This document shows, one piece after another, positions 46,493-57,659 of a DNA stretch of 64,000 bases. A program made the position numbers and the translations under genes. Numbering within the stretch: the first letter of the stretch is position 1; every line of letters begins with the position of its first letter. The stretch is taken from positions 10,762,501 to 10,826,500 of the forward strand of contig CM076151.1 in NCBI GenBank assembly GCA_038025085.1, read 5' to 3'. The notes beneath the pieces were generated by a model, which was not told where the DNA came from, ran no database searches, and saw only the letters and a list, made by a program, of their open reading frames with translations. Origin of the DNA: Tetragonia tetragonoides (lineage: Eukaryota; Streptophyta; Magnoliopsida; Caryophyllales; Aizoaceae).

Positions 46493-47743
46493 ATGAAAGA
46501 GTGCGAAGGAATTACGATGGCAGAGAATGAAAGAGAAATTCTGGAGCAAAGGAGCCTCCCTCAGGATTTGATAACGCTTGAGATTCTTACAAGGTTACCC
46601 ATCAAAACCCTAATGCAATTCAAATTAGTTTCCAGAAAATGGAATTTCACTATCTCTTCCTATCAATTTGGAAAATTACATTTGAAAAAGTCTTTAGCTT
46701 CTCAATCTTCACCCCCTGTAGTGAATTCCCTCTTTATTCAATCGAACAAAATTTATTATCTTTTGGATTACCAGAAATATCAGGAACTAAGAAGATAGAA
46801 CTGATAATAATGTTGAGGGTGGTGTTAATAATGAGTTTGTAGTTGATTTGAAGGTTGATTTGGGTGTGCCAACATTTGAAATGAGTAATTTTGTTGATAT
46901 CTTTCTTGTTGGTTCTTGTAATGGGCTGGTATGTTTAGCTTCTTTTCAGGGTAAGTACTTCATTATTTGGATCCCACTATCCATCAATGGCGGAAATTTG
47001 AAGACCCATATGTGTTGAGTCTTGGACACATTTGTTGGGCTTCTTGGGGTTTTGGGTATGTTTCATCTGTTGATGATTATAAGGTTGTTAGAGTACTTGA
47101 AGTGGCTGAAACCCTAGAAATTCAAGTTCATGTCTTTTCTTTGAGAAAGAATTGCTGGACAAGAATTCGTAGAACTAGCAGTGAGAATATTCGTCGAGTG
47201 TATTCATTGAGGGCGACATTTTGGGAGGGAAAAGTGGCTACTCATGGTGAGGCAATAGCTTTCGGAACGAACCACAGTGTTATGGTTAATGAAACTGTGT
47301 ATTGGCCTGTGCAAAAGTCCGAGGGTAATGAAAGATTTGTTGTTGCTTTTGACTTGCTCCATGAGATGCTTGACATAGTACCTAATGTGGTTTTGGGGCG
47401 CTTTGATCATCAATTGTGTGACATGGGAGGGGTTTTGTCTGTGTACCGTGCTCGTGTTGATGGTGAAGCTTCTGTACGCTTGCTCAGGTAGCCTGGACAG
47501 GTGGAAATTATTCCCCTCAAGAAGGATGAAAAGTGGTTAGAAACCAAAGATGCCATTGGATTTACAAGGACTGGTGATTTTTTCATCCAAAGAGATCAGG
47601 GTGAAATAGGAGTGGTCTGTAGGAACTCATCTCAGTACATGTCTGTTTTAACACTTGAAAATGCTAGGAGCAACACTCGTATGGCAAATTTTGTCAAGAG
47701 TGTCATTTCACCTTTGACAATTGCAGATTTGCCAAAGAATTAA
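46493..47743 (+). pseudogene. F-box/FBA pseudogene (two frameshifts, one nonsense codon)
   Basis: It opens MKECEGITMAENER with an F-box close to that at 42.4 kb (LPQDLITLEILTRLPIKTLM). Near 46795 the frame shifts, giving a local stop at 46796-46798. The coding sense continues in another frame as DNNVEGGVNNEFVV ... LVGSCNGLVCLASF. A one-base deletion near 46974 (ATCCCACTATCC for AACCCAACTATCC) restores the first frame at IHQWRKFEDP. The FBA part then runs to SVRLLR, where a codon that is CAA (Gln) in the intact paralogue has become TAG (47489-47491; CAG to TAG is the simplest change). The remainder, GQVEIIPL to SVISPLTIADLPKN, ends at 47743. A 3' UTR intron like that of the intact gene is probable (GT at 47749, AG near 48326). 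Confidence 0.88.
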
Positions 47744-49974
47744 GTCAGGTATTGCTTTCTGCTTGCTTCTTGAGATGGTCTTGACTTTACAATTAGACTT
47801 GATGCACTCCTTGTACTTGATTGTGTTGGTTTGCCATTATGGTTAGTTGAATTTATGTTTAGGATCATCTGACAAAGAAGGCGTAAATGGGATAAGTGTT
47901 AACTCTTTATGAAGTTAAATGCTGTTATAAGAAAGAATCCATAGAAACACCCTAGTTGATTCTGATCTCTGTTGTGTTACTTTAATGTTGCTTTCATACA
48001 TTAGCTGTTTTTGGTCCCGCTTAAAATTGGCGTATTGTTTATGTAGTAAAATAGTGGATGTGGATATAGATGTGTTGTATCTAAATCATGCAATGAGTCA
48101 TCTCACCTTGAATAGGAATTAGACCGTCCGGACACTCTCAAAGGCACTAGTAAAATCATGTATAGAAGCATTAGACCAGATATCTGCAGTGTCCTGATTT
48201 AATTTAGGCGAAGACGGTTGTGCATTCTCAAAAAAATACCTGCATTAGTAAGTATCCATCAACAGAAACGAACTTTTTGTACTGTATTTGATTGTACCTA
48301 CCGATTTCTCTCATTTGTTGATGCAGGTTGCAGGATCAATGGATCATAAGTTCTCACTTCTTCATGAACTTTTGCCTGAAGCTATCGGAAGAGGACTATC
48401 TTGTCCATTTTGGGTGTAGTATTGTAGTATTGTAGTATCTGGAGGACTATAGGTGTGGTTTGTTTCCTTTCAAGGAGAGATCAGTAGCATTTTGTGAGAT
48501 TAGCCACTCTTGTAAGTTGTAACTGATTGTAACTGGTGAGAACTGACATAGAAGCAAGATGCAGGCTGTTCTGAGTTTGTAGTACTAGTAGCTACATCTT
48601 TGTGGTACCTTTTGCATGAAGAATATGTATCTTCTCCTTGTGCTGATTCTTCGCCATTTTATCTCTTCAGGATGTGAATCGAAAACTAACCTTATAACTA
48701 ATGGAGCATTTCTTTGGAATTTGCTTTTAATATGATTGTAAATATTTTGTTTCTCTTTCCGTTTTCTGATGCTTGTTCTGATGCTTCAAAATGTCGTTTC
48801 TCTCCCATCATTCTCACTCTATTTCCCATCCAGGTTTATATTCTCTGGAGATAAGAGATAAGAGATAAGAGATATAGAAAGAGTTAATTATTAAAAAAAA
48901 AGAAGAGAAAGAGTTAATTATTAAAAGAGAGAGAGAGAGAGGGGGGGGGAGAGAGATTTATTGATTCTTGGAAGCAACTTTGAGTTATACACAACCACTA
49001 CCACCTAGGCTGTGGAGTTTCTGATGTATGCAATATCACCTCTAACTAATTGCCTAGTAGAAAAATTTCTAATTTAACTTTTGAGTTATACACCCCCTAA
49101 GAAACAGATTTTGAATTATATGTCAGGAATTGAACAAATTAAGTACTACTATCTAATGATGCATGTTTCCACATTTTCGCCTTTGTTGATATTTTGTGAG
49201 TTGCGAGTACTATGTTCTTTTTTATTTTTTCTTTTCTTGGACTGAGTTGAATTTCAATGAACTAATACAACCTCATTATCATGGTCGGTTTGTTATTGAG
49301 TAGGAGTGTTTCAGTATCTGCTTTTATGTGGATTTTCATATTAACAAATGCACCTCTTTACTAAAGAGGCTTACTGTATTACTGTTTTACACAATTTAGG
49401 CATGTGACTAATAATTGAGCTGAATCGACTAAAAATCTCATCAAAAGTATAATGGGTCTCTAATAAAGTAGTTCCTTTCTAGTCAACGCTGATATCAGCA
49501 TGACGTGAAACTTGTTTGAGGCGCGTTACATTGAGGCGACTTCATATAAGAATTTGTATCAAAACTATCTTGAAGATATCCCTTGAAAAAATTAACTTGA
49601 AAAAATAAGTAGAAATGAATATGTAAGAGTAAAGTTGAAAGTTTATAAGTTCTATTGCCTAGACCCCAAATTTACCGAATTGTGTGTAAAGTGTGAACCC
49701 TATACATTGTAGAAAATGAAGCTATAGCTATAAAAAAAATAAAATGGATCTATCACTAGAATTTGTTTAAATCAAAGTTTCATTTTTTTTAATATACAAT
49801 TTCATTGGGTCAACATAATTAACTATACCTCTAGGTCAAGGCAATAATTTGTGTCTTAAACTAGTAAATATTGTCATAAAAATTGTAGGAAAAAATAAAA
49901 TTAAAATGAAACAAAGAAGATAAGAGATAAAATAAGAAATCACGTCAAAACAATTGAAGTGAACACTGAAAGTA
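47744..49974. other. F-box pseudogene 3' region and gene-free spacer
   Basis: The first 800 bp is homologous to the 3' region of the intact gene at 42.4-43.7 kb, including the post-acceptor block (TATCTGGAGGACTATAGGTG). A purine-rich microsatellite, GAGATAA repeats then (AG)n and G9, covers about 48850-48955. GAGGCG-type MITE ends occur near 49520-49550. No gene is recognised before array 3. Confidence 0.5.
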
Positions 49975-52900
49975 AGGGTATATCGAAGTTCGGAGACCTT
50001 TTCACAAATCCAGAGGCATCGGGGGTCTTCTAAGGTTATGATAGACCCCCTGGAGATTTTTGGAAAAAAAATGACACCCGGGCCTTGGGAAGCCGAAAAC
50101 GTAGGCTATAATCAACGTTTTTTGGCTCCTGGGAGGCCCAAGAAATAATGTGAAAATTTTCGCACCACATCGTAAGGGACACCCCTAAGGATTTTGGAAG
50201 GCCCTCAGGGTCCTATATCGGGTCCCTGATAGGCTTGTATGGGCATATTTACGGAACACCAATGTAAGGGCTCGAACACATATAACATGGGTGATATCGA
50301 AGTTCGGGGATCCTGTTGACCCTTTAGAGACACCGATGGTCCCCCCACAGAAATTTGGGCGAAAATGACACCCGGACCGCGAGAAGCCGAATATGTAAGC
50401 TATAATCCATGTTTTTTGGCTCCCGAGAGGCCCCGGAAAAAATGTGGATATTTTCGCACCACATCGCAAGGGACACATATAGCGGAAGATGGGAGGCCGT
50501 CGGGGTTCGTTATCGGGTCCCTGATAGCCTTGTAAGAGCGAAAGATGGATATTTTCGCATCACATTGCAAGGGACACCCATAAGGAACATGGAAGGCCAT
50601 CAGGATCCTTTATCGAGTCCTTAATAGGCTTGTAAAGGCGTATTTACGGAACACCAATGTAAGGGCTAGAACACCGATAGCATGGGTGATTTTGAAGTTC
50701 GGGGATCCTGACGATCCTCCATGGGTAACGATGGTACTCTACAGTATTGATACACCTCCCGGAGAATTTTGGGCAAATTGACACCCGGACCCGGGAAGCC
50801 GAAAACGTAGGTTATACTCCACGTTTTCTGGCTCCCGGGAAGCCCCAGAACGAAGGTGGTATTTTCAGACCACATCGCAAGGAACATCCCTAGGGAACAT
50901 GGCAGGCCCTCAGGGTCCGTTATCGAGTCCCTAATAGGCTTGTAAAGGGTGTTTTTACGGAATACCAATATAAGGGCTCGAACACCGAAAGCATGGGTGA
51001 TATCAAAGTTCGGATATCCTCTTGACCCTCCAGGAGCACCGAGGATACTCTAAGGTCATGATAGACCCCCCGGAGAATTTTGGGCAAAAATGACACCAGG
51101 GCCCCGGGAAGCCGAAAACGTAGGATATAATTTGGGTCCCGTGAGGCCCCAGAAAAAAGGTGGATATTTTTGCACGACATTGCAAAGGGACACCCCTAAG
51201 GAACATGGAGGCCCTCGTGGTCCTATATCGGGTCCCTGATAGGCTTGTAAAGGTGTATTTACGGAACACCAATGTAAGGGCTCGAACACAGATAGCATGG
51301 GTGATATTGAAGTTCAGGTATCCTGTTGGCCCTCCAGCAGCTCCGAGGGTCCTCTACAGTCATGATACACCCCCCGGAGAATTTTTAGTACAAATGTCAA
51401 CCGGGCCCCGGGAAGCCGAAAACGTAGGCTATAATCCAAGTTTTTTGGCTCATGGGAAACCCCCGAACGAAGGTGGATATTTTCGCAGCGCATCGTAAGA
51501 GACACCCCTAGGGAACATGCCTCGGGGTCCGTTATCGTGTCCCTGATAGGCTTGTAATGGCATTTTTAAGGAACACCAATGTAAGGGCTCGAACACCGAA
51601 AGCATGTGTGATATCGAAGTTTGGGAATCCCGATAACCCCCCCGGGACACCGACGGTCCTCTAAGGTCGTGATAGATTCCCCGTAGAATTTTGAGCAGAC
51701 ATTCGGGCCTCGTGAAGCCGAAAACGTAGGCTATAATCCACATTTTTTGACTCCTAGGAGGCCCAAGAACAAATGTGGAAATTTTCGCACCACATCGTAA
51801 GGGATACCCCTAAGGATTTTGGAAGGCCCTCTGGGTCCTATATCGGGTCCCTGATAGGCTTGTATGGGCGTAATTACGGAGCACCAATGTAAGGGCTCGA
51901 ATACCTATAGCATCGGTGATATCGATGTTCGGGGATCCTGTTAACCCTTCAGGAACAACGATGGTCCTCTACGGTCATGATACATCCCCCAGAGAAATTT
52001 GGGCGAAAATGACACCTGAGCCACGGGAAGCCGAATATGTAAGCTATAATCCACGTTTTTTGGCTCTCGAGAGGCTCCGGAAAAAATGTGGATATTTTTG
52101 CACCACATCGCAAGGGACACATATAGCGGAACATGGGAGGCCGTCGGGGTTCGTTATCGGGTCCCTAATAGCCTTGTAAGAGCGTTTTCACGAACACCCA
52201 TGTAAGGGCTCGAACACCGAAAGCATGGGTGAAATTGAAGTTCGGGGATCCTGATAATCCTCCTGGGGCACCAAAGGTCCTCTAAGGTCTTGATAGATCC
52301 CGCGTAGAACTTTGGGCAAAAATGACACCCGGCCCCGGTAAGCCGAAAACGTAGGCTATAATCCACTATTTTTGGCTCCCGGGAAGCCCCCAGAACGAAG
52401 TTGGATATTTTCGCACCACATCGCAAGGGACACCCCTAGGGAACATGGAAGCCCCTCAGGGCCCTTTATCGGGTCCCTGATATGCTTGTAAGGGCGTTTT
52501 TACGGAACACCAATGTAAGTGCTCGAACACCGAAAGCATGGGTGATATCGAAATTTAGGTGTCCTGTTGACCCTCTAGTAGCAACGAGAGTCCTCTAAGG
52601 TCATAATAGACCCCCTGGAGAATTTTGGGCAAAAATGATACTCGGGCCAAGGGAAGCCGAAAATGTAAGCTATAATACACTTTTTTTTGGCTCCCGAGAG
52701 GCCCCATAACGAAGGTGGATATTTTCGCATCACATTGCAAGGGACACCCCTAAGGAACATGGAAGGCCATCGGGATCCTTTATCGAGTTCTTAATAGGCT
52801 TGTAAAGGAGTATTTACGGAACACCAATGTAAGGGCTCGAACACCGATAGCATGGGTGATTTTGAAGTTCATGGATCCTGATGATCCTTCATGGGTAACA

Positions 52901-55900
52901 ATGGTACTCTACGGTATTGATACACCTCCCGAAGAATTTTGGGCAAAAATGACACCTGGGCCCCAGGAAGCCGAAAACGTAGGCTACACAATCCACTGTT
53001 TTGGCTCCCGGAGGGTCCGGAACACAGGTGGATATTTTCGCACCACATCGAGGGACACCCCTAGGGAACATGGGAGGCTCTCGGAGTACATTACTGAGTC
53101 CCTTATAGGCTTGTAAGGGTGTTTTTATGGAACACCCAAGTAAGGGCTCGGACACCAAAAGCATGTGTGATACTGAAGTTCGGTGATTCTGATGACTCTC
53201 CCGGGTCACCGAGGGTTCTTTAAGGTCATGATATATCCTCCGGAGAATTTATGGAAAAATTGGCACCCGAACCCGGGAAGCCGAAAACGTAGGTTATACT
53301 CCACGTTTTCTGGCTCCCGGGAAGCCCGGAAACGAAGGTGGTATTTTTACACCACATCGCAAGGAACATCCCTAGGGAACATGGCAGGCCCTCAGGGTCC
53401 GTTATCAAGTCCCTGATGGCTTTTAAGGGTGTTTTTACGGAATACCAATATAAGGGCTCGAACACCGAAAGCATGGGTGATATCAAAGTTCGGATATCCT
53501 CTTGACCCTCCAGGAGCACCGAGGATACTCTAAGGTCATGATAGACCCCCCCGGAGAATTTTGGGCAAAAATGACACCAAGGCCCCGGGAAGCCGAAAAC
53601 GTAGGCTATAATCCACGTTTTTTGGGTCCCGGGAGGCCCCAGAATAAAGGTGGATATTTTTGCACTACATAGCAAAGGGACACTCCTAAGGAACATGGGA
53701 GGCCCTTTGGGGTCCTTTATCGGGTCCCTGATAGGCTTGTAAAGGTGTATTTACAGAACACCAATGTAAGGTCTCGAAGCGATAGCATGGGTGATATTGA
53801 AGTTCGGGTATCCTGTTGACCCTCCAACAGCTCCGAGGGTCCTTTACAGTCATGATACACCCCCCTGAGAATTTTAAGTACAAATGTCAATCGGGCCCCG
53901 AGAAGCCGAAAACGTAGGCTACAATCCATATTTTTTGGCTCATGGGAGACCCCGGAACGAAGGTGGATATTTTCGCACCGCATCGCAAGAGACACCCCTA
54001 GGGAACATGGGAGGCACTCGGGGTCCGTTATCGTGTCCCTGATAGGCTTGTAATGACATTTTTAAGGAACATCAATGTAAGGGCTCGAACATCAAAAGCA
54101 TGGGTGATATCGAAGTTCGGGAATCCCGATAACCCTCCCGGGACACCGACGGTTCTCTAAGGTCATGATAGATCCCCCGGAGAATTTTGAGCAAAAATGA
54201 CATTCGGGTCCGGGAAGCCGAAAACGTAGGCTATAATCCACGTTTTTTTTGGCTCTTGGGAGGCCCAAGAACAAATGTGGAAATTTTCGCACCACATCGT
54301 AAGGGACACCCCTAAGGATTTTGGAAGGCCCTCAGGGTCCTATATCGGGTCCCTGATAGGCTTGTATGGGCGTATTTACGGAACACCAATGTAAGGACTC
54401 GAACACATATAGCATGGGTGATATCGAAGTACGGGGATCCTGTTGACCCTTCAGGGACACCGATGGTCCTCTACGGTCATGATACATCCCCCAGAGAAAT
54501 TTGGGCGAAAATGACACCCGAGCCGCGGGAAGCCGAATATGTAAGCTATAATCCACGTCTTTTGGCCCCATAACGAAGGTGGATATTTTCGCACCACATA
54601 TCCAAGGTACTAAAAATTTTCACAAATCTAACCTTAGAGGACCCTCGATGCCCCTCGGGTTTCCTGTTGACCCTCCAGCAGCACCGAGGTATCCTCTACA
54701 GTCATGATACACCCCCCGGAGAATTTTTAATACAAATGTCAACCGGGCCCCGGAAAGCCGAAAATGTAGGCTATAATCCACGTTTTTTGGCTCATGGGAG
54801 ACCCCAGAATGAAGGTGGATATTTTTGCACCGCATCGCAAGAGACACTCCTAGGGAACATGGGAGGCCCTCGGGGTCCGTTATCGTGTCACTGATAAGCT
54901 TGTAATGGCATTTTTAAGGAACACCAATGTAAGGGCTCGAACACCGAAAGCATGGGTGATATCGAAGTTCGGGAATCCCGATAACCCTCCCGGGACACCG
55001 ACGGTCCTCTAAGGTCATGATAGATCCCCCGGAGCATTTTGAGCTAAAATGACTTTCGGGCCCCGGGAAGCCGAAAACGTAGGCTATATCCACGTTTTTT
55101 GGCTCCTTGGAGGCCCTAAAACGAAGGTGGATATTTTCGCACCACATCGCAAGGGACACCGTTAGGGAATACGGGAGGCCCTTAAGGTCCGTTATCAGGT
55201 CTCTAATAGGCTTGTAAGGGCGTTTTTACGGAACACCAGTGAAAGTGCCCGAACACCAAAAGCATGGATGATATTAAAGTTCGGGGATCTTGTTGACCCT
55301 CCAGGGGCACCGAGGGTTCTCTAAGGTCATGAAAGACCCCCCGGAAAATTTTGGGCAAAAATGACACACGGGCCCTGGGAAGCCGAAAAAGTAGGTTATA
55401 ATCCACGTTTTTTTTACTCCCGGGAGGTACCGGAACGAACGTGGATATTTTCCCAACATATCGCAAGGGACACCCTAGGAAACATGGGAGGTCCTATGGG
55501 TCCGTTATTGGGTCCCTGATAGGTTAAGGGCGGTTTTACGTAACGTTGGCTATATAATCCACGTTTTGACTCCCGGGAGGCAACGGAACGAAGGTGGATA
55601 TTTTGGCACCACATAGCAAAGAACCCCCCTAGGGACCACGGGAGGCCCTCGGGGGTGTTATTGTGTCCCCGATAGGCTTGGAAGGGCGTTTACGTAACAC
55701 CAATATAATGGCTCGAACAGTAAAAGCATGGGTGATATCGAAGTTCGGTGATCCATATGACTTTTCCGGGGCACCGAGGGTCCTCTAGGGTCATGATAGA
55801 CCCCCAGGAGAAGTTTGGGCAAAAACGACAACTTGGCCTCGAAAAGCCGGAAAGGAAGGCTATAATCCACGTCTTTCGGGCTTCCGAGAGGTCTCGGAAC

Positions 55901-55985
55901 GAAGGATTGTATTTTCATACCACATGATACAGGACACCTTTAGGGGACATAAAAAGCCCCGGGGGTAGGTTAGCGGGCGTTAGTA
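49975..55985 (+). repeat. Tandem array 3 of the ~312-bp repeat, with ~2.5-kb higher-order period
   Basis: About 19 monomers. The anchor ACGGAACACCAATGTAAGGG or variants recurs near 50252, 50643, 50958, 51265, 51570, 51880, 52190, 52502, 52815, 53130, 53440, 53753, 54064, 54378, 54917 and 55227. Array-specific differences from array 1 are AGAATTTTGGGCAAAA (not AGAAGTTTGGG) and GAAAACGTAGGCTATAATCC. Long blocks recur about 2,500 bp apart. One, around 50760-51110, recurs at 53255-53610 with shared variants (GGTTATACTCCACG, ACGGAATACCAATATAAGGG, TTCGGATATCCTCTTGACCC). Another, TTTAGTACAAATGTCAACCG, lies near 51390 and as a close variant near 53875. A rearranged junction lies at about 54600-54665. 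The last monomers (55.5-55.98 kb) are diverged and resemble array 1. Confidence 0.9.
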
Positions 55986-56179
55986 TGTTTGGAAGGCCCT
56001 CTTACAGAATATCGGAGTCTAATCCTCGATTTTTGGTACCAAGCATGGCTACACACCACCCCGTGCTACTAAACCTCCCCCAAAGCTCTCTTTACGGTTA
56101 TAGTGATGTCTCATAATTTTTCCCAATTTATTTTTGAAGTGAATTCTAATTTTTTTGATCCTATCTCCAAGGACAAGAA

Positions 56180-56905
56180 TTGCAGGTTGTTCCGGAATTT
56201 TAAGTGGATGTCTTTTCTTTTAGGACAATAGGTGGCCAAGAAATGATAGTGGGTATCTTTATCATGTGTTTTCATCAAGGGCAACATTTTGGGAGGAATG
56301 GTGGATGACGATGGTGACCATCTAGTAGCATTCGAAGAAAACGACGGTGTTCTGATTAGTGAAACTGTGTATTGGACTGTGACAAAGGCTCTGTTTGATT
56401 TATCTTAATTTTACTTAAATTCAGTTCAGTTCAGTCCAGTTCAGTTCATATGTAACTTTATTATTCATATAACTTTTTATTCCGAAATAATTCATGATGA
56501 AAATTATGTCTTCGGAAAGATCTCAAAGCATACTTTCAATGAGTCCAATATTGACTATGTTTGGACGAATTTTAAATGGTTAACGGTCAAGTTCAAAAAA
56601 TAAATTAAGTTAAGTTAAGTTAAGTTCAGTTTTATCCAGGTGAATCAAACGGAGCCAAAATCGGTTGGAAAAAATGTTGTTGCTTTTGATTTGGCCAGTG
56701 AGACGTTTGACATAGTTCCTCACAGTCCTCTGGTGGAGGATGATAACCATTTGTGTTACATGGGAGGCGTTTTGTCTATGTACCGTGTTAGTGTTGATGG
56801 CGTTACATCTGTAAACTTGCTTAGGCAACCTCGGCAGGTGGATGTCATTCCTCTCCACACAGAACTCAGTCATTGTTTGCGGCAACTTGAAATGCAATCT
56901 GCCAT
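56180..56905 (+). pseudogene. 3' half of an F-box/FBA gene, split by a MITE
   Basis: Homology to the F-box genes at 42.4 and 46.5 kb starts inside the FBA domain, around the block that reads VHVFSLR in the paralogues. It runs through a degenerate stretch to VLISETVYWTVTK. A 270-bp MITE interrupts it at 56387-56656. It then continues KSVGKNVVAFDLASETFDIV, CYMGGVLSMYRVSVDG and RQPRQVDVIPL to about 56870, after which similarity is lost. The F-box half is absent; array 3 occupies the place where it should be. Confidence 0.82.
56387..56656. mobile_element. MITE inserted in the F-box relic (270 bp)
   Basis: Ends GGCTCTGTTTGATTTATCTT and (minus strand) GGCTCCGTTTGATTCACCTG. AAA at 56384-56386 and 56657-56659 would be a 3-bp target duplication; taking out the element and one AAA restores the coding frame ACA AAA TCG GTT. 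The interior has TTCAGTTCAG and AAGTTAAGTT subrepeats. A 3-bp duplication suggests a PIF/Harbinger relative, but AAA is not the usual TWA. Confidence 0.8.
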
Positions 56906-57659
56906 CGCGATATGCCTCTACTGACTGCTATATCCATATGGCCATTGGTATCACCTCGCCTCATATGCTTGTTTAAAGCGCGGCACAAACCCAATGTGAT
57001 GACACTTAAAACCTACTCGGTGGAGCTGAATGCTGATAGAGTATGGCTTTCACCATGATAATCGAGGTCTGAAGTATGGTAATGACATTTTAATTACAAT
57101 CTACCTTTCAAGGAAACTCGTCAATCACGATCAATATTGACTGAAAGTCAACCAAAACTCTGTCCTGTGCAGAGCATTAGTTGTCCTGATTGTGCTTGAG
57201 TTGTAGCGACAAGATCCACAAAGGAGTTTTGTGTATAAAGAGAATATACCATGTTAAAAGTTAAAACCCATCTCTCGGGCAACTGCTATGATTGAATATG
57301 GAATTTACAAGATCCTCAAGTGGATGCTACAAAAAGCGGGGAGAAACAAAAGATAAGTCTCAATGATTAGCTGTTACATCCCAAGAAAATTGTTTCCAAC
57401 AAATCGAAATCGCAAATATGCGCGAATATACATGAACCCTAACAACCTACAAAGAACTCTACATATATTTTCTTTTCTTTTTTCCTTTATTGGAACAAAA
57501 AAGAACCCAAAAAAAAGGAGGGAAAAAACAAAGCTATTTTATACACATTTGTAATTGGCCAAAAAAAGGGGTCACAAATTCAGGTGGAGTCTGGAATCCA
57601 GGTGAAGCAAGAAGAGGTTAGCACTCCTTCAGGAGAAACAATGAGTATGCTGATGTAGC
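56906..57659. other. Spacer and ATX 3' UTR
   Basis: The 3' UTR of the minus-strand ATX gene probably occupies about 57350-57659. No gene seen between it and the F-box relic. Confidence 0.5.

Noticed and set aside
50185..55918. Open frames of 60-156 codons in array 3
   Set aside because: Same reason as array 1: periodic, in overlapping frames, with no domain or start context.
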